A stretch of 64,000 bases of DNA from Dyadobacter endophyticus (GTDB lineage: Bacteria; Bacteroidota; Bacteroidia; Cytophagales; Spirosomataceae), in NCBI RefSeq assembly GCF_014641595.1, contig NZ_BMIA01000003.1, positions 496,001 to 560,000 of the forward strand, read 5' to 3'. Under the pieces are notes generated by a model. The model did not search any database. It saw nothing but the letters and a program-made list of their open reading frames with translations, and was not told where the DNA came from. Numbering within the stretch: the stretch's first letter is position 1; each line of letters starts with the position of its first letter. This document shows, in pieces, positions 1 to 8,439 of the stretch. The position numbers and the translations under genes were made by a program.

Positions 1-1
1 G

Positions 2-448
2 GCGAACTTTACGGGTGTTTACAACCATTACAAATCATATTACCTCGAACAACAACTGGAAATCAAGCAGGTATCGTGGAATATGTACGCCAGCAACCAG
101 TTTACGATCGGCAAAGGTTGGTCGGCCGAGCTCTCGGGATGGTATAACAGCCGGCAGTTCTACGGCTTGTACGCAGCCCATCCAATGGGGATGATCAATG
201 CAGGCCTGCAAAAGAATATCCTGAACAAAAAAGGAACGATCCGTTTGAATGTGAACGACATCTTCTGGACTAACCGCTTCAATGGTACCGCGGTTTACAA
301 GGATATCGATTTCAAAGTGCGTTCCGAATGGCCAAGCCGCCAGTTCAGATTGACCTTCACGTATAACTTCGGTAACCAGAATGTGAAGGGTGCCCGCCAG
401 CGCAATACCGGCTCTGATGATTTGCAGAAGCGCGCAGGTGGCAATTAA
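2..448 (+). CDS. Outer-membrane beta-barrel protein, C-terminal part (5' end outside window)
   Basis: The first 148 in-frame residues belong to the end of an outer-membrane barrel. They show alternating aromatic/polar strands (NFTGVYNHYKSYYLE, FTIGKGWSAELSGWY, FRLTFTYNFG) and a basic tail after the last strand (NVKGARQRNTGSDDLQKR). That tail is characteristic of the TonB-receptor-like 'outer membrane beta-barrel family' of Bacteroidota, whose members usually carry an N-terminal carboxypeptidase-regulatory-like domain; that part lies upstream of the window. The transported substrate cannot be inferred. The gene converges with pgk, and a strong hairpin separates the two. Confidence 0.75.
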   Translation, partial: ANFTGVYNHYKSYYLEQQLEIKQVSWNMYASNQFTIGKGWSAELSGWYNSRQFYGLYAAHPMGMINAGLQKNILNKKGTIRLNVNDIFWTNRFNGTAVYKDIDFKVRSEWPSRQFRLTFTYNFGNQNVKGARQRNTGSDDLQKRAGGN

Positions 449-508
449 GAGTGGAATCCCGGCCGAACGAGGCCAGTGTTCATAAATTAGTTAGGTTTGT
501 TATGCAGA

Positions 509-546
509 AAATCCATCCCGCGATGTGCGGGATGGATTTCTTTTTG
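509..546. terminator. Bidirectional intrinsic terminator between barrel gene and pgk
   Basis: A perfect 13-bp stem (AAATCCATCCCGC, 509-521, with 527-539) closes a 5-nt loop and is followed on the plus strand by a T-rich run (537-545). On the minus strand the stem is followed by TTTTC. It lies between two convergent genes and so probably ends both transcripts. Confidence 0.85.
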
Positions 547-569
547 CTATAAACCTAAAAAAGGAATGC

Positions 570-1760
570 TTATGCCTGAAGTGCAGCTACACCCGGAAGT
601 ACTTTGCCTTCCATGTATTCGAGCAAAGCGCCGCCGCCGGTTGAAACGTAGCTCACGCGGTCGCCGTAGCCTGCATTGTTGATCGCAGAAGCCGAGTCAC
701 CACCGCCGATAAGCGAGAATGCGTCGTTTTCTTCTGTTACCGCAACTACCGCCTTAGCGATTGCGTCAGTGCCGATTGCAAAGTTCGGGAACTCAAATAC
801 ACCCATAGGACCGTTCCAGAGAACAGTTTTCGAGTTTTTGATAATATCCGCGAAAATCTCAATGGTTTTTGGACCAATATCCAAACCTTCCCACTCATCA
901 GGAATACTACCTGCTTCAACTACCTTACGCTCCGCGTCGTTTGAAAATTTGTCGGCGATCACCGTATCCAGAGGCAGGATCAGGTTTACACCTTTTGCTT
1001 TCGCCTTCTCCACGAGTTCAAGCGTAAGCTCCTGCTTGTCGGCTTCGAGCAACGACTTGCCGATGCTTCCGCCTTGTGCTTTGGAGAATGTATAGGACAT
1101 ACCGCCGCCTATGATCAGGTTGTCGACCTTATCAAGAAGGCGTTCGATGATCAGGATTTTATCGGAGATTTTCGCTCCACCCATAATAGCGGTAAAAGGT
1201 CTTTCTGAATGTTCGAGAAGACGCTCTGCGTTATCCAGCTCTGCTTGCATCACATAACCGCAAACTTTATCGGTGAAGAATTTACCGATCACGGCTGTGG
1301 AAGCGTGCGCGCGGTGTGCGGTGCCGAATGCATCCATTACCCACACGTCGCCCAGTTTGGAAAGTTTCTCAGCAAACGCTTCGTTACCCTTTTCTTCTTC
1401 TTTATAAAAACGCAGATTTTCGAGCAACAGAACTTCTCCCGGCTGCAATGCAGCGGCAAGCTCCGTTGCACTTTCACCAATGCAATCGTCGGCGAACTTC
1501 ACTGTCTTTCCGAGGATCAGCGACAATGGGTTTACCAGGTGTTTCAGAGAGTATTTTTCGGTCGGGCCATCCTTGGGGCGACCCAGGTGTGACATTAAAA
1601 TGACGGAACCGCCGTCATTAAGAATCTTGCTGATTGTCGGAATGGTCGCACGGATACGTGTATCGTCCGTGATCTCAAATTTGTCATTAAGCGGGACGTT
1701 AAAATCCACGCGGACCAGGGCTTTTTTCCCTGAAAAATCATAAGAATCTAATGTTGTCAT
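570..1760 (-). CDS. pgk: Phosphoglycerate kinase
   Basis: Cytosolic glycolytic/gluconeogenic enzyme that interconverts 1,3-bisphosphoglycerate + ADP with 3-phosphoglycerate + ATP. The 396-residue length is normal for bacterial PGK. Visible family signatures are the N-terminal substrate-binding segment RVDFNVPLND, the basic loop SHLGRPKDG, LLLENLRFYKEEE, the hinge/nucleotide region IMGGAKISDK, WNGPMGVFE and the C-terminal glycine-rich IGGGDSASAI...STGGGALLEY. The ATG start lies about 30 nt downstream of a Bacteroidota -7 box at 1790-1797. The gene stands alone, with no adjacent gap or tpi. Confidence 0.98.
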   Translation of the reverse strand: MTTLDSYDFSGKKALVRVDFNVPLNDKFEITDDTRIRATIPTISKILNDGGSVILMSHLGRPKDGPTEKYSLKHLVNPLSLILGKTVKFADDCIGESATELAAALQPGEVLLLENLRFYKEEEKGNEAFAEKLSKLGDVWVMDAFGTAHRAHASTAVIGKFFTDKVCGYVMQAELDNAERLLEHSERPFTAIMGGAKISDKILIIERLLDKVDNLIIGGGMSYTFSKAQGGSIGKSLLEADKQELTLELVEKAKAKGVNLILPLDTVIADKFSNDAERKVVEAGSIPDEWEGLDIGPKTIEIFADIIKNSKTVLWNGPMGVFEFPNFAIGTDAIAKAVVAVTEENDAFSLIGGGDSASAINNAGYGDRVSYVSTGGGALLEYMEGKVLPGVAALQA

Positions 1761-1789
1761 GGGCAGGTAAAATTGTTTTCCATAGGTAG

Positions 1790-1797
1790 CAAATGTA
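1790..1797 (-). promoter_or_regulatory. Putative -7 promoter box for pgk
   Basis: Read on the minus strand this is TACATTTG, an exact match to the Bacteroidota -7 consensus TAnnTTTG, 30 nt before the pgk start. No well-spaced TTG (-33) element is visible. The 284-bp spacer 1761-2044 is AT-rich and otherwise shows only the opposing promoter of the next gene. Confidence 0.5.
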
Positions 1798-1971
1798 AAC
1801 CAATTTCTTAATTATATACTACGCATTTAACAAAACACAGCATCCATCATACGTATAATCCAATTTTTACCTTTCATTTTTCTATAAAAGCTTTAATTAA
1901 CCAAATATTAATATAACCGTCCTTCACTTGCCGGGTTCAGAACGCCCGTGCCCCTTTTTCCATGAAAAGCA

Positions 1972-2006
1972 TTGATAATTTTAATATCCTGAAAAAGATA
2001 TTTTTG
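1972..2006 (+). promoter_or_regulatory. Putative promoter of the FAN1-like nuclease gene
   Basis: TATTTTTG at 1999-2006 matches TAnnTTTG, and a TTG lies at 1972-1974. The 24-nt spacing is slightly long. Transcription would begin about 30 nt before the TTG start codon at 2045, which supports that start. Confidence 0.4.
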
Positions 2007-2044
2007 GTAACTTTATTTCTTCATCAACTAAAAAAGTAACCGTT

Positions 2045-3772
2045 TTGTCTGCCCAGTTAACCGACCCGTTCGCCGGGGAACAGGTGTTTCCCACGGATTT
2101 GCCGCCCAAGTACTATCTCGAATATTTCAATTACGTGCTCGCGTTCGTACGCAAGCGCTACGTGCACATCCTGCATGAGAGTGAGCTGGAATTTCTGGAC
2201 AATTACGAGTCGCTTTCGGAGGATGCTCAATGCCTCTTCATCCGTTTCAGCAACCGCAGCAAATCGTTCTTCCGTACCAACAGCCTTTCCTATTCCGAAA
2301 TTGAGGATATGCCTGCCGTGCTTACCGAACTTCAGGAATGCGGCTTCATCGAATCCCTCTGCGAAGCGCATGATGGCCGGTTTGCGGAAGTAATCGATCT
2401 TTTTACCAAACCCGAATTGCTGGAAGTTACCCGGCTGCTCCAACCGGAAATAATGCCTTCCAAAAGCATTAAAAAACCCGATCTGGTGCGGTGGTTGTTG
2501 TATGAATATGATTTCGCGGTGCTGTGCGAGGTAATCAGTGAAATTGAACCGGTGGTAAAGGTGTCGTTCGAAGCGGAAGTTATGCTGATGAAATTCCTGT
2601 TCTTCGGCAACCGCTATGCCGATATGACCGAATTCGTCGTCCGTGACCTGGGCCATGTGCGGTTTCAATCCTTTGACGAACAATACCTTTCTATTCAATT
2701 CGATACGCGGAAGGACGCGGATGATACACTAATGGTCTCGCTGATGAAGGAAACTTTCGACGTCATCAAAAACGACCGCCCACCGGAGGAAATCTACGAC
2801 TGGTTTATGAACTGGCACGTAGCCAGCGGCACCGGCCTGAGTCATAAGGCTTTACCATCGTTCAATACATTCATATTAAAAGTCAGCGCCTGGCTGGAAC
2901 GCAAGAAAATGCTCTCGCAGGCGCTCACCATCTACCAGCTTACCGGCGACGCCCCCGCCCGCGAGCGGCGCGTGCGATTGCTCTATAACCTGGGAGAGAT
3001 CGACGAGGCACTGGCATTGTGCGAGGAAATTGCCGAAAGCCCGCAAAACGCCGACGAGCGCTTTTTCAGCCTCGATTTTTATGAGAAGATCAAAAACAAA
3101 AAGGCCCGGACCGTCAAAAGGACGACCCAGGCTTTGAAGGCTGCCGAAGCGATTGAAGTACCGATTTCTTTCCGTTTCCGTGTGGAATTCGGGGCGATAA
3201 CCTATTACCAGGAGCAAGGCTACAATGCGTTTTTCAGCGAAAACGAGCCGTGGCGTGCATTGTTCGGGCTGCTGTTCTGGGATATTATTTATGACACCAA
3301 TGTCCAGACGATCCATAACCCGCTGCAACGCATTCCGTCGGATTTCTTCCTGCCCGATTTCTATTTCAAACGGTCGGAACAATTGAAGGAACGGCTCGCC
3401 GCCGCGCATTCGCGCGAGATCATCGACGAGCTCGTAAGCCAGACATTTGCCGACAAATACGGCATTACCAACGTGCTGGTGCCCTGGTACGAAGGCGCAT
3501 TGGAGAAGGTATTAACCCTTACCTCGCTCCTAAGCCCCGAAAAGATCCACAAGATCATGCTCGAAATGGCGCTGAACCTCCGCGAAAACACCCGCGGCTT
3601 CCCCGATCTGCTAGTCTGGAATGAGGACGACTACGCATTCATCGAAATCAAATCTCCTACCGACCACCTTTCATCGCGGCAGCTGCATTGGCAGCATTTC
3701 TTTGCCGAACATGGTGTGCAGAGCCGGATCGTGCGGGTGAACTGGATCAAGGAAAATATCAGTCTAATGTAA
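2045..3772 (+). CDS. FAN1-like VRR-NUC domain nuclease
   Basis: The C-terminus (about residues 470-570) is a VRR-NUC domain. RGFPDLLVW (Asp521), FIEIKSP (Glu534, Lys536) and a downstream Gln form the PD-(D/E)XK active site seen in FAN1. The N-terminus (YYLEYFNYVLAFVRKRY...) resembles the FAN1 winged-helix/SAP-like region, and the middle looks like the helical repeat part. The 575-residue length fits bacterial FAN1 proteins. Known FAN1 enzymes cut 5' flaps and act in DNA interstrand crosslink repair; the same role here is inference. The start is a TTG: no upstream ATG exists in frame and the next ATG would remove the N-terminal domain. The 3' end overlaps the convergent hydrolase gene by 14 bp. 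Confidence 0.85.
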   Translation: MSAQLTDPFAGEQVFPTDLPPKYYLEYFNYVLAFVRKRYVHILHESELEFLDNYESLSEDAQCLFIRFSNRSKSFFRTNSLSYSEIEDMPAVLTELQECGFIESLCEAHDGRFAEVIDLFTKPELLEVTRLLQPEIMPSKSIKKPDLVRWLLYEYDFAVLCEVISEIEPVVKVSFEAEVMLMKFLFFGNRYADMTEFVVRDLGHVRFQSFDEQYLSIQFDTRKDADDTLMVSLMKETFDVIKNDRPPEEIYDWFMNWHVASGTGLSHKALPSFNTFILKVSAWLERKKMLSQALTIYQLTGDAPARERRVRLLYNLGEIDEALALCEEIAESPQNADERFFSLDFYEKIKNKKARTVKRTTQALKAAEAIEVPISFRFRVEFGAITYYQEQGYNAFFSENEPWRALFGLLFWDIIYDTNVQTIHNPLQRIPSDFFLPDFYFKRSEQLKERLAAAHSREIIDELVSQTFADKYGITNVLVPWYEGALEKVLTLTSLLSPEKIHKIMLEMALNLRENTRGFPDLLVWNEDDYAFIEIKSPTDHLSSRQLHWQHFFAEHGVQSRIVRVNWIKENISLM

Positions 3773-4556
3773 ACTCGGCCGTCACGGGCAGGTGATCCGA
3801 GGCATATTTCTCGTCGATTACCTTCGTGTTGGCACTTTTGAGTTTGCTGCCTTGCTTGTGCATAATGAAATCGATGGTCTTCTTAGGCACTTCAACCGGG
3901 ATGGTCGGCTTGCAATCGGTGCAGGAGCGTGTGAAATATTTATCAAAATAGGCGATTACCGGGCTTTCTGGGGTCGCATTGAAATCGCCTCCGAGGATCA
4001 TCGGCAGTTCCGTTTCACGGAAATGCTTCCAAATGGTTTCCGCTTGCAGCATGCGGTTGGGTTCTTTCAGACCCAAATGCGTGCTAGCGAAAATCAGTTT
4101 GCGGTTATCAGGCAATTTCACGGTTACCGCGGCTATCGTACGGTCTTCTTCCTTCAATTCCGGGCGGATCGGCAATGCGAATTTCGCCGAATCGACGATC
4201 GGAAATCTGGTCAGAACAGCCACGCCGTAATCGCCTCCCTGGTGATCGATCGCTTTGGAAAAATAGAATTTCATGCCTGTGAGCTCGGCCAGTTGCTGCG
4301 CCTGGTTCTTGCCTTTTCCGGAACGTTCGGTATTCACATCCACTTCCTGCAATGCCACAAAATCGGGTTTTTCAGCATTGATCACCTTCGCAATAGCTTC
4401 CACGTCGATCTTATCGCCGGCCGACGGCGGGTTACAATGGTGGATATTGTAGGTCATTACTTTAAAACGCTGCTTTTTGGCAGGCTGGTCGGGCGACGTA
4501 CTTGCTACTGCGCTGAATGCTAGGAGCGTGAGTAAAGAAAAGAAGTAATTCTTCAT
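3759..4556 (-). CDS. Secreted endonuclease/exonuclease/phosphatase (EEP) family hydrolase
   Basis: A 265-residue protein with a signal peptide (MKNYFFSLLTLLAFSAVAS) followed by a complete EEP fold. Visible motifs are MTYNIHHC, LQEVD (metal-binding Glu), STHLG, GGDFNA (catalytic Asp/Asn), IDFIM and SDHLPV (catalytic Asp-His). EEP enzymes are Mg-dependent phosphodiesterases acting on DNA, inositol phosphates or sphingomyelin; the substrate here is unknown and would be extracytoplasmic. The start at 4556 is preferred over an ATG 12 codons upstream because it opens the signal peptide directly. A minus-strand promoter at 4590-4622 fits this start. Confidence 0.85.
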   Translation of the reverse strand: MKNYFFSLLTLLAFSAVASTSPDQPAKKQRFKVMTYNIHHCNPPSAGDKIDVEAIAKVINAEKPDFVALQEVDVNTERSGKGKNQAQQLAELTGMKFYFSKAIDHQGGDYGVAVLTRFPIVDSAKFALPIRPELKEEDRTIAAVTVKLPDNRKLIFASTHLGLKEPNRMLQAETIWKHFRETELPMILGGDFNATPESPVIAYFDKYFTRSCTDCKPTIPVEVPKKTIDFIMHKQGSKLKSANTKVIDEKYASDHLPVTAEFTLD

Positions 4557-4589
4557 TGGTGGTACAAAGGATTTAGGTCTATAATGTGC

Positions 4590-4622
4590 CAAAAATAGCT
4601 ATCATTACACATTCATTAACAA
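4590..4622 (-). promoter_or_regulatory. Putative Bacteroidota promoter for the EEP hydrolase
   Basis: On the minus strand, TTG (4620-4622), 22 nt, then TATTTTTG (4590-4597). This matches TTG-N19-22-TAnnTTTG and lies about 34 nt before the start at 4556. Confidence 0.55.
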
Positions 4623-4632
4623 TCCCTGCTTC

Positions 4633-5955
4633 ATGAAGCTCCGAAAAATTCTATTCGCCGCGGCTGCGCTGACGGGCCTCGGCGTGGCGCATGCGCAAAC
4701 CCGGCCCGAGGATGTGAAAGGTTTCACTCTCTCCAACGGCATGAAATTCCTCGTCTTGGAAGACCATTCCATCCCCACCGCCAATATGTACCTTTTTTGG
4801 AAGGTAGGCTCGCGCAACGAGGTCCACGGAATTACCGGCCTCTCCCATTTCTTCGAACACATGATGTTCAACGGCTCCAAAAACTACGGCCCGAAGCAGT
4901 TCGACCGCGTGATGGAAGCCAACGGCGGCTCCAACAATGCCTACACTTCCGAAAACGTGACGGTCTACACCGACTGGTTTCAGAAAGACGCATTGGAAAC
5001 GATTTTCAAACTCGAATCGGACCGCATCGGCCACTTGTCCATTGACCCTAAAATGGTGGAAAGCGAGCGCGGCGTAGTCCTTTCTGAGCGCAGTACCGGG
5101 CTCGAAAACAGCAACTACAGGCTGCTGGGAGAACTCGTTCAATCCGTGGCGTTCCAGGAGCATCCGTATATGTTCCCGGTGATCGGTTTTGAGTCGGATA
5201 TCAAAAGCTGGACGCAAGCCGATCTGGAAAATTATTTTAAGACCTACTATTCGCCCAATAATGCGACCGTCGTAGTGGTGGGTGATATTAAATTTGACCA
5301 GGTCAAAAAACTAGCCGACCAATATATGGCGCCGCTTCCTGCGCGTGGCCTGCCGCCGAAGATCCGTACCGTGGAGCCGCCTCAGAATGGGGAGCGGCGC
5401 GTGACAACTTACAAGGACATTACTACGCCAAATATACTCCTGGCATACCACGTCCCCGAAACCGCCCATGCCGATTACTATGCGCTGGATTTGTTCAGCA
5501 GCCTGCTGAGTTCGGGCAACTCTTCGCGGCTCGTGAAATCGCTGGTGATGGACACTACCATCGCTTCCAGTGTGTCCACAGGGCTCGATAACGGCTTCGA
5601 TCCTACGCTGTTCATTGTTTTTGGCGTGGCCGGTGACAACGTTTCAGCACCGGATCTTGAAAAAGCCATTGAAAAACAGATCGATATGATCATTCAGAAT
5701 GGCGTGACCGACACCGAATTGCAGAAAGTGAAGAACCAGAAACTGATGGAATTCTACCACACGCTTGAAACCATCAATGGAAAGGCCAACAGTCTCGGGA
5801 CATACGATGTGTTTTTTGGTGATTATAAAAAGATGTTTGAAGCGCCGGAAAACTACAAAAAGGTCACAGTGGACGACATTAAGCGCGTTGCAACCCAATA
5901 CTTCACCGAGCGCAACCGCACCGTAGGCTACCTGCTTCCCGAAAAATCGAAATAA
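4633..5955 (+). CDS. M16 family zinc peptidase, catalytic subunit type
   Basis: A 440-residue pitrilysin-family protein with a signal peptide (MKLRKILFAAAALTGLGVAHAQ). It has the inverted zinc motif HFFEH (His72, Glu75, His76) and the downstream glutamate segment ESERGVVLSER (third ligand near Glu152). GSNNAYTSEN is also typical of the active M16 half. Such enzymes are periplasmic and degrade peptides inside a clamshell made of an active and an inactive half. The next gene, 23 bp downstream, encodes the inactive half, so the two products probably form a heterodimer. The substrate is unknown. Confidence 0.9.
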   Translation: MKLRKILFAAAALTGLGVAHAQTRPEDVKGFTLSNGMKFLVLEDHSIPTANMYLFWKVGSRNEVHGITGLSHFFEHMMFNGSKNYGPKQFDRVMEANGGSNNAYTSENVTVYTDWFQKDALETIFKLESDRIGHLSIDPKMVESERGVVLSERSTGLENSNYRLLGELVQSVAFQEHPYMFPVIGFESDIKSWTQADLENYFKTYYSPNNATVVVVGDIKFDQVKKLADQYMAPLPARGLPPKIRTVEPPQNGERRVTTYKDITTPNILLAYHVPETAHADYYALDLFSSLLSSGNSSRLVKSLVMDTTIASSVSTGLDNGFDPTLFIVFGVAGDNVSAPDLEKAIEKQIDMIIQNGVTDTELQKVKNQKLMEFYHTLETINGKANSLGTYDVFFGDYKKMFEAPENYKKVTVDDIKRVATQYFTERNRTVGYLLPEKSK

Positions 5956-5978
5956 CAGCCATTCAAATTCAAATTGGA

Positions 5979-7355
5979 ATGAAAAACATATTGATGCTAA
6001 TGCTCGCCCTCTGCGCATTCGCGGCCAAGGCGCAGAATAATTTCAAAGTACCGCCTTACGAGACTTTCAAACTCAAAAACGGGCTCACCGTTTATCTCAT
6101 GGAGCAGCACGAGGTGCCGCTGATCAACGTTTCGGCGGTATTCGACGCCGGTTCCATCAACGACGGCGAGCGCTACGGGCTGGCCAGCCTGACAGCCGAT
6201 GCATTGCTTTTCGGCACGCAGAAATACACCAAGGCGCAGATCGAGGAAATGACCGATTATGTCGGCGCGAGCATTTCCACATACGCTTCAAAAGACAATG
6301 CGGGCCTGGCGGCTTCATTTGCCGTGAAAGATCAGGAAAAGCTTTTTGAACTGATCCAGCAAGTGCTCATACACCCGGTTTTCGATGCGACCGAATTTGA
6401 TAAACACAAACAACGGACTCTGCTCGAACTCGCGCAGGCCAAAGAAAGCCCGCGTTCGGTGATTGGAAATTACTATAATGCATTCCTGTTCAACAACTTC
6501 CCCTATGCGACGCCCACAACCGGCAGTAAATCGACCGTTGAAAAAATTGATGTAACAGCGGTGAAAGCATTTTACCAAAGCAACTACACCACCGGAAAAG
6601 GCGCCATTTCGATTGTGGGCGACTTCAAAGCGGCGGATATGAAGAAAAAGGTAACCGCATTGTTTGGCGAATGGAAAACCGCGCCTGCAAGAATGGTGAA
6701 ACGCGTGGCCCCCAATCTGGAATTCGACAAAGCCCGCGTGCTGCTCGTGAACAAGGACGACGCTCGCGAGACTACATTCATGATCGGCGGCAAGGGAATT
6801 GATTATAATTCACCGGACTACGTACCCGTTACCGTGATCAACACCATTCTCGGCGGCCGGTTTACTTCCTGGCTGAATGATGCATTGCGGGTCAATTCCG
6901 GCCTGACTTACGGCGCTGGCAGCCGTTTTACCCGTTACAAATATGCCGGTACATTTGGTATCAGTACTTTTACAAAAAACTCCACGACCGTTCCGGCGAT
7001 CGATATGGCGCTAAGCGTGCTTGATAGCCTGCATAAAACCGGCATCAATGAAGAAATCCTCGCATCCGCGAAGGCCTATGTGAAGGGTGATTTCCCGCCG
7101 GATTACGAATCGGCGGGTGCATTGGCCCGGTTGCTGACGGATATGTTCACTTACAATTTCGACGAAAGTTTTATCAATACTTTCCAGAGTAAGGTCGACG
7201 GGCTGACGGTCGCGCAGGCGAAGAACATTATCGCCACCTATTTTCCGAAGGATAAGCTGCAATTTGTCTTTGTAGGCAAGGCCTCGGAGATTAAGGAACA
7301 AGTCAAAAAGTACGGCGAGCTGAGCGAAAAGCAGATCAAGGCCGACGGATTTTAG
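5979..7355 (+). CDS. M16 family peptidase-like protein, non-catalytic partner
   Basis: A 458-residue secreted protein (signal peptide MKNILMLMLALCAFAAKAQ) with the M16 fold (FKLKNGLTVYLMEQHEVPLINVS). The position of HxxEH reads YGLASLTADAL, so the zinc ligands are absent. The C-terminal half keeps the substrate-groove segment SGLTYGAGSRFTRYKYAGTF, typical of the R/Y-bearing inactive subunit. It sits in one operon with the catalytic-type gene upstream. The role as a heterodimeric partner is inferred from family knowledge of MPP-like and Bacteroidota tandem M16 pairs. Confidence 0.88.
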   Translation: MKNILMLMLALCAFAAKAQNNFKVPPYETFKLKNGLTVYLMEQHEVPLINVSAVFDAGSINDGERYGLASLTADALLFGTQKYTKAQIEEMTDYVGASISTYASKDNAGLAASFAVKDQEKLFELIQQVLIHPVFDATEFDKHKQRTLLELAQAKESPRSVIGNYYNAFLFNNFPYATPTTGSKSTVEKIDVTAVKAFYQSNYTTGKGAISIVGDFKAADMKKKVTALFGEWKTAPARMVKRVAPNLEFDKARVLLVNKDDARETTFMIGGKGIDYNSPDYVPVTVINTILGGRFTSWLNDALRVNSGLTYGAGSRFTRYKYAGTFGISTFTKNSTTVPAIDMALSVLDSLHKTGINEEILASAKAYVKGDFPPDYESAGALARLLTDMFTYNFDESFINTFQSKVDGLTVAQAKNIIATYFPKDKLQFVFVGKASEIKEQVKKYGELSEKQIKADGF

Positions 7356-7367
7356 TATATCAATAAC

Positions 7368-7449
7368 AGGTATTGCTTTAAACAGAGACCGGGTCTCGCT
7401 AGACCGGGCTCCCGGGGCCCGGCCCACCGGTAACTTTTTGGCAATACCT
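7368..7449. repeat. 82-bp GC-rich multi-hairpin element bounded by a 9-bp inverted repeat
   Basis: The ends are perfect inverted repeats (AGGTATTGC 7368-7376; GCAATACCT 7441-7449). Inside lie a 13-bp palindrome (GAGACCGGGTCTC, 7385-7397), a second stem (CCGGGTCT 7389-7396 with AGACCGGG 7401-7408, one mismatch), a third stem (CCGGGC 7404-7409 with GCCCGG 7417-7422) and a nested ACCGG/CCGGT pair (7388-7392, 7427-7431). It may terminate the M16 operon or be a small palindromic repeat inserted here. Confidence 0.6.
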
Positions 7450-7468
7450 ATCTAAAACAATCAACGAG

Positions 7469-8335
7469 ATGACAATGAAAAAACTAATCGGTCTGGGCTG
7501 CCTGGCTGCTGCATTGCTGACGGGCGAAAGCGACCTTTTTGCACAGGGCAAGCCCGTTTACACCGCTCCGATCGGCTTACAGGCATATACATTCCGCGGC
7601 AGCTGGGGCAAAGGCATCGAAGCGACGCTGGATACGATCAAATCGCTCGGCGTTACTGAAATGGAAGGAGGCCCCATCGCTGGCATGACTACCGAAGAGC
7701 TCCGCAAGCAGCTCGACAAACGGGGTATTAAAATGAAATCCATTGGAGCGGATTACAAAAAACTGAGCGAAAGCGCCGCACAAACGATCAAGGATGCCAA
7801 AATCCTGGGAGCGACCTACGTGATGGTACCCTGGATTCCTCACGAAAAAGGCAATTTCAACCTCGAAACCGCGAAAAAAGCAGTAGCTGATTTCAATAAA
7901 GCCGGAAAAGAGCTGAAAGAAGCCGGCATTTCACTTACCTACCACAACCACGGCTACGAGTTCGTGCCCTACGAGGATGGTACGTTATTCGACTACATTG
8001 TTAAAAACACCAATCCTGAATACGTAAACTTCGAAATGGACGTTCTCTGGACCGCATTCCCTGGACAAGATCCGGCGAAACTGCTCCTGAAATACCCGAC
8101 CCGCTGGAAACTGATGCACTTGAAAGACCTGAAAAAAGGCGTGAAAGGCGACCTTTCTGGCGGCACGCCAACCACCAACGACGTAGCATTGGGAACCGGC
8201 CAGATCGACATCGCCGCCACTTTGAAAGCGGCGAAGAAAGTCGGCATCAAGCATTACTTCATCGAAGACGAAAGCCCGTCATATTTGAAGCAGATCCCGG
8301 TTACGATTGCTTATATTAAGAGTATTAAGGAATAG
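7469..8335 (+). CDS. Secreted sugar phosphate isomerase/epimerase-like protein
   Basis: A 288-residue TIM-barrel protein of the xylose isomerase-like (AP endonuclease 2) superfamily with a signal peptide (KKLIGLGCLAAALLTG...LFAQ). Family segments are IGLQAYTFRGSW, SLGVTEMEGG, YHNHGYEF (metal-binding His), NFEMDVLWTAFPG, MHLKDL and FIEDESPS. These proteins isomerise or epimerise sugars using a divalent metal; secreted versions are common in Bacteroidota but their substrates are mostly unassigned. A second ATG two codons downstream is an alternative start. The gene converges with SusD of locus A, so participation in that uptake pathway is possible but not shown. Confidence 0.85.
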   Translation: MTMKKLIGLGCLAAALLTGESDLFAQGKPVYTAPIGLQAYTFRGSWGKGIEATLDTIKSLGVTEMEGGPIAGMTTEELRKQLDKRGIKMKSIGADYKKLSESAAQTIKDAKILGATYVMVPWIPHEKGNFNLETAKKAVADFNKAGKELKEAGISLTYHNHGYEFVPYEDGTLFDYIVKNTNPEYVNFEMDVLWTAFPGQDPAKLLLKYPTRWKLMHLKDLKKGVKGDLSGGTPTTNDVALGTGQIDIAATLKAAKKVGIKHYFIEDESPSYLKQIPVTIAYIKSIKE

Positions 8336-8436
8336 GGAGGAAAGGGAGGATGGAGGAAAGGGAGGATGGAATTAGTTCTGTCCTCCCTTTTGCATATTCC
8401 TTCCTCCCTTCCTCCTTCCTCCCTTTCCTCCTTTCA
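8336..8436. repeat. Polypurine/polypyrimidine inverted repeat with a 16-bp tandem duplication
   Basis: Directly after the isomerase stop codon, two perfect copies of AGGAAAGGGAGGATGG stand in tandem (8338-8353, 8354-8369). From 8381 onward the strand turns into the complementary pyrimidine tract (TCCTCCC... to 8435). RNA from either strand could fold into a long G-A/C-U stem, so the element may act as terminator for both convergent genes. The strand asymmetry would also allow triplex (H-DNA) structure. Confidence 0.75.
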
Positions 8437-8439
8437 AAG

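Noticed and set aside
3792..4523. A 243-residue plus-strand frame opposite the EEP hydrolase
   Set aside because: The minus-strand protein has all EEP motifs and a signal peptide; the plus-strand frame has none.
8336..8436. CRISPR array
   Set aside because: The repeats are 16 bp, directly adjacent and without spacers, and no cas gene is nearby.
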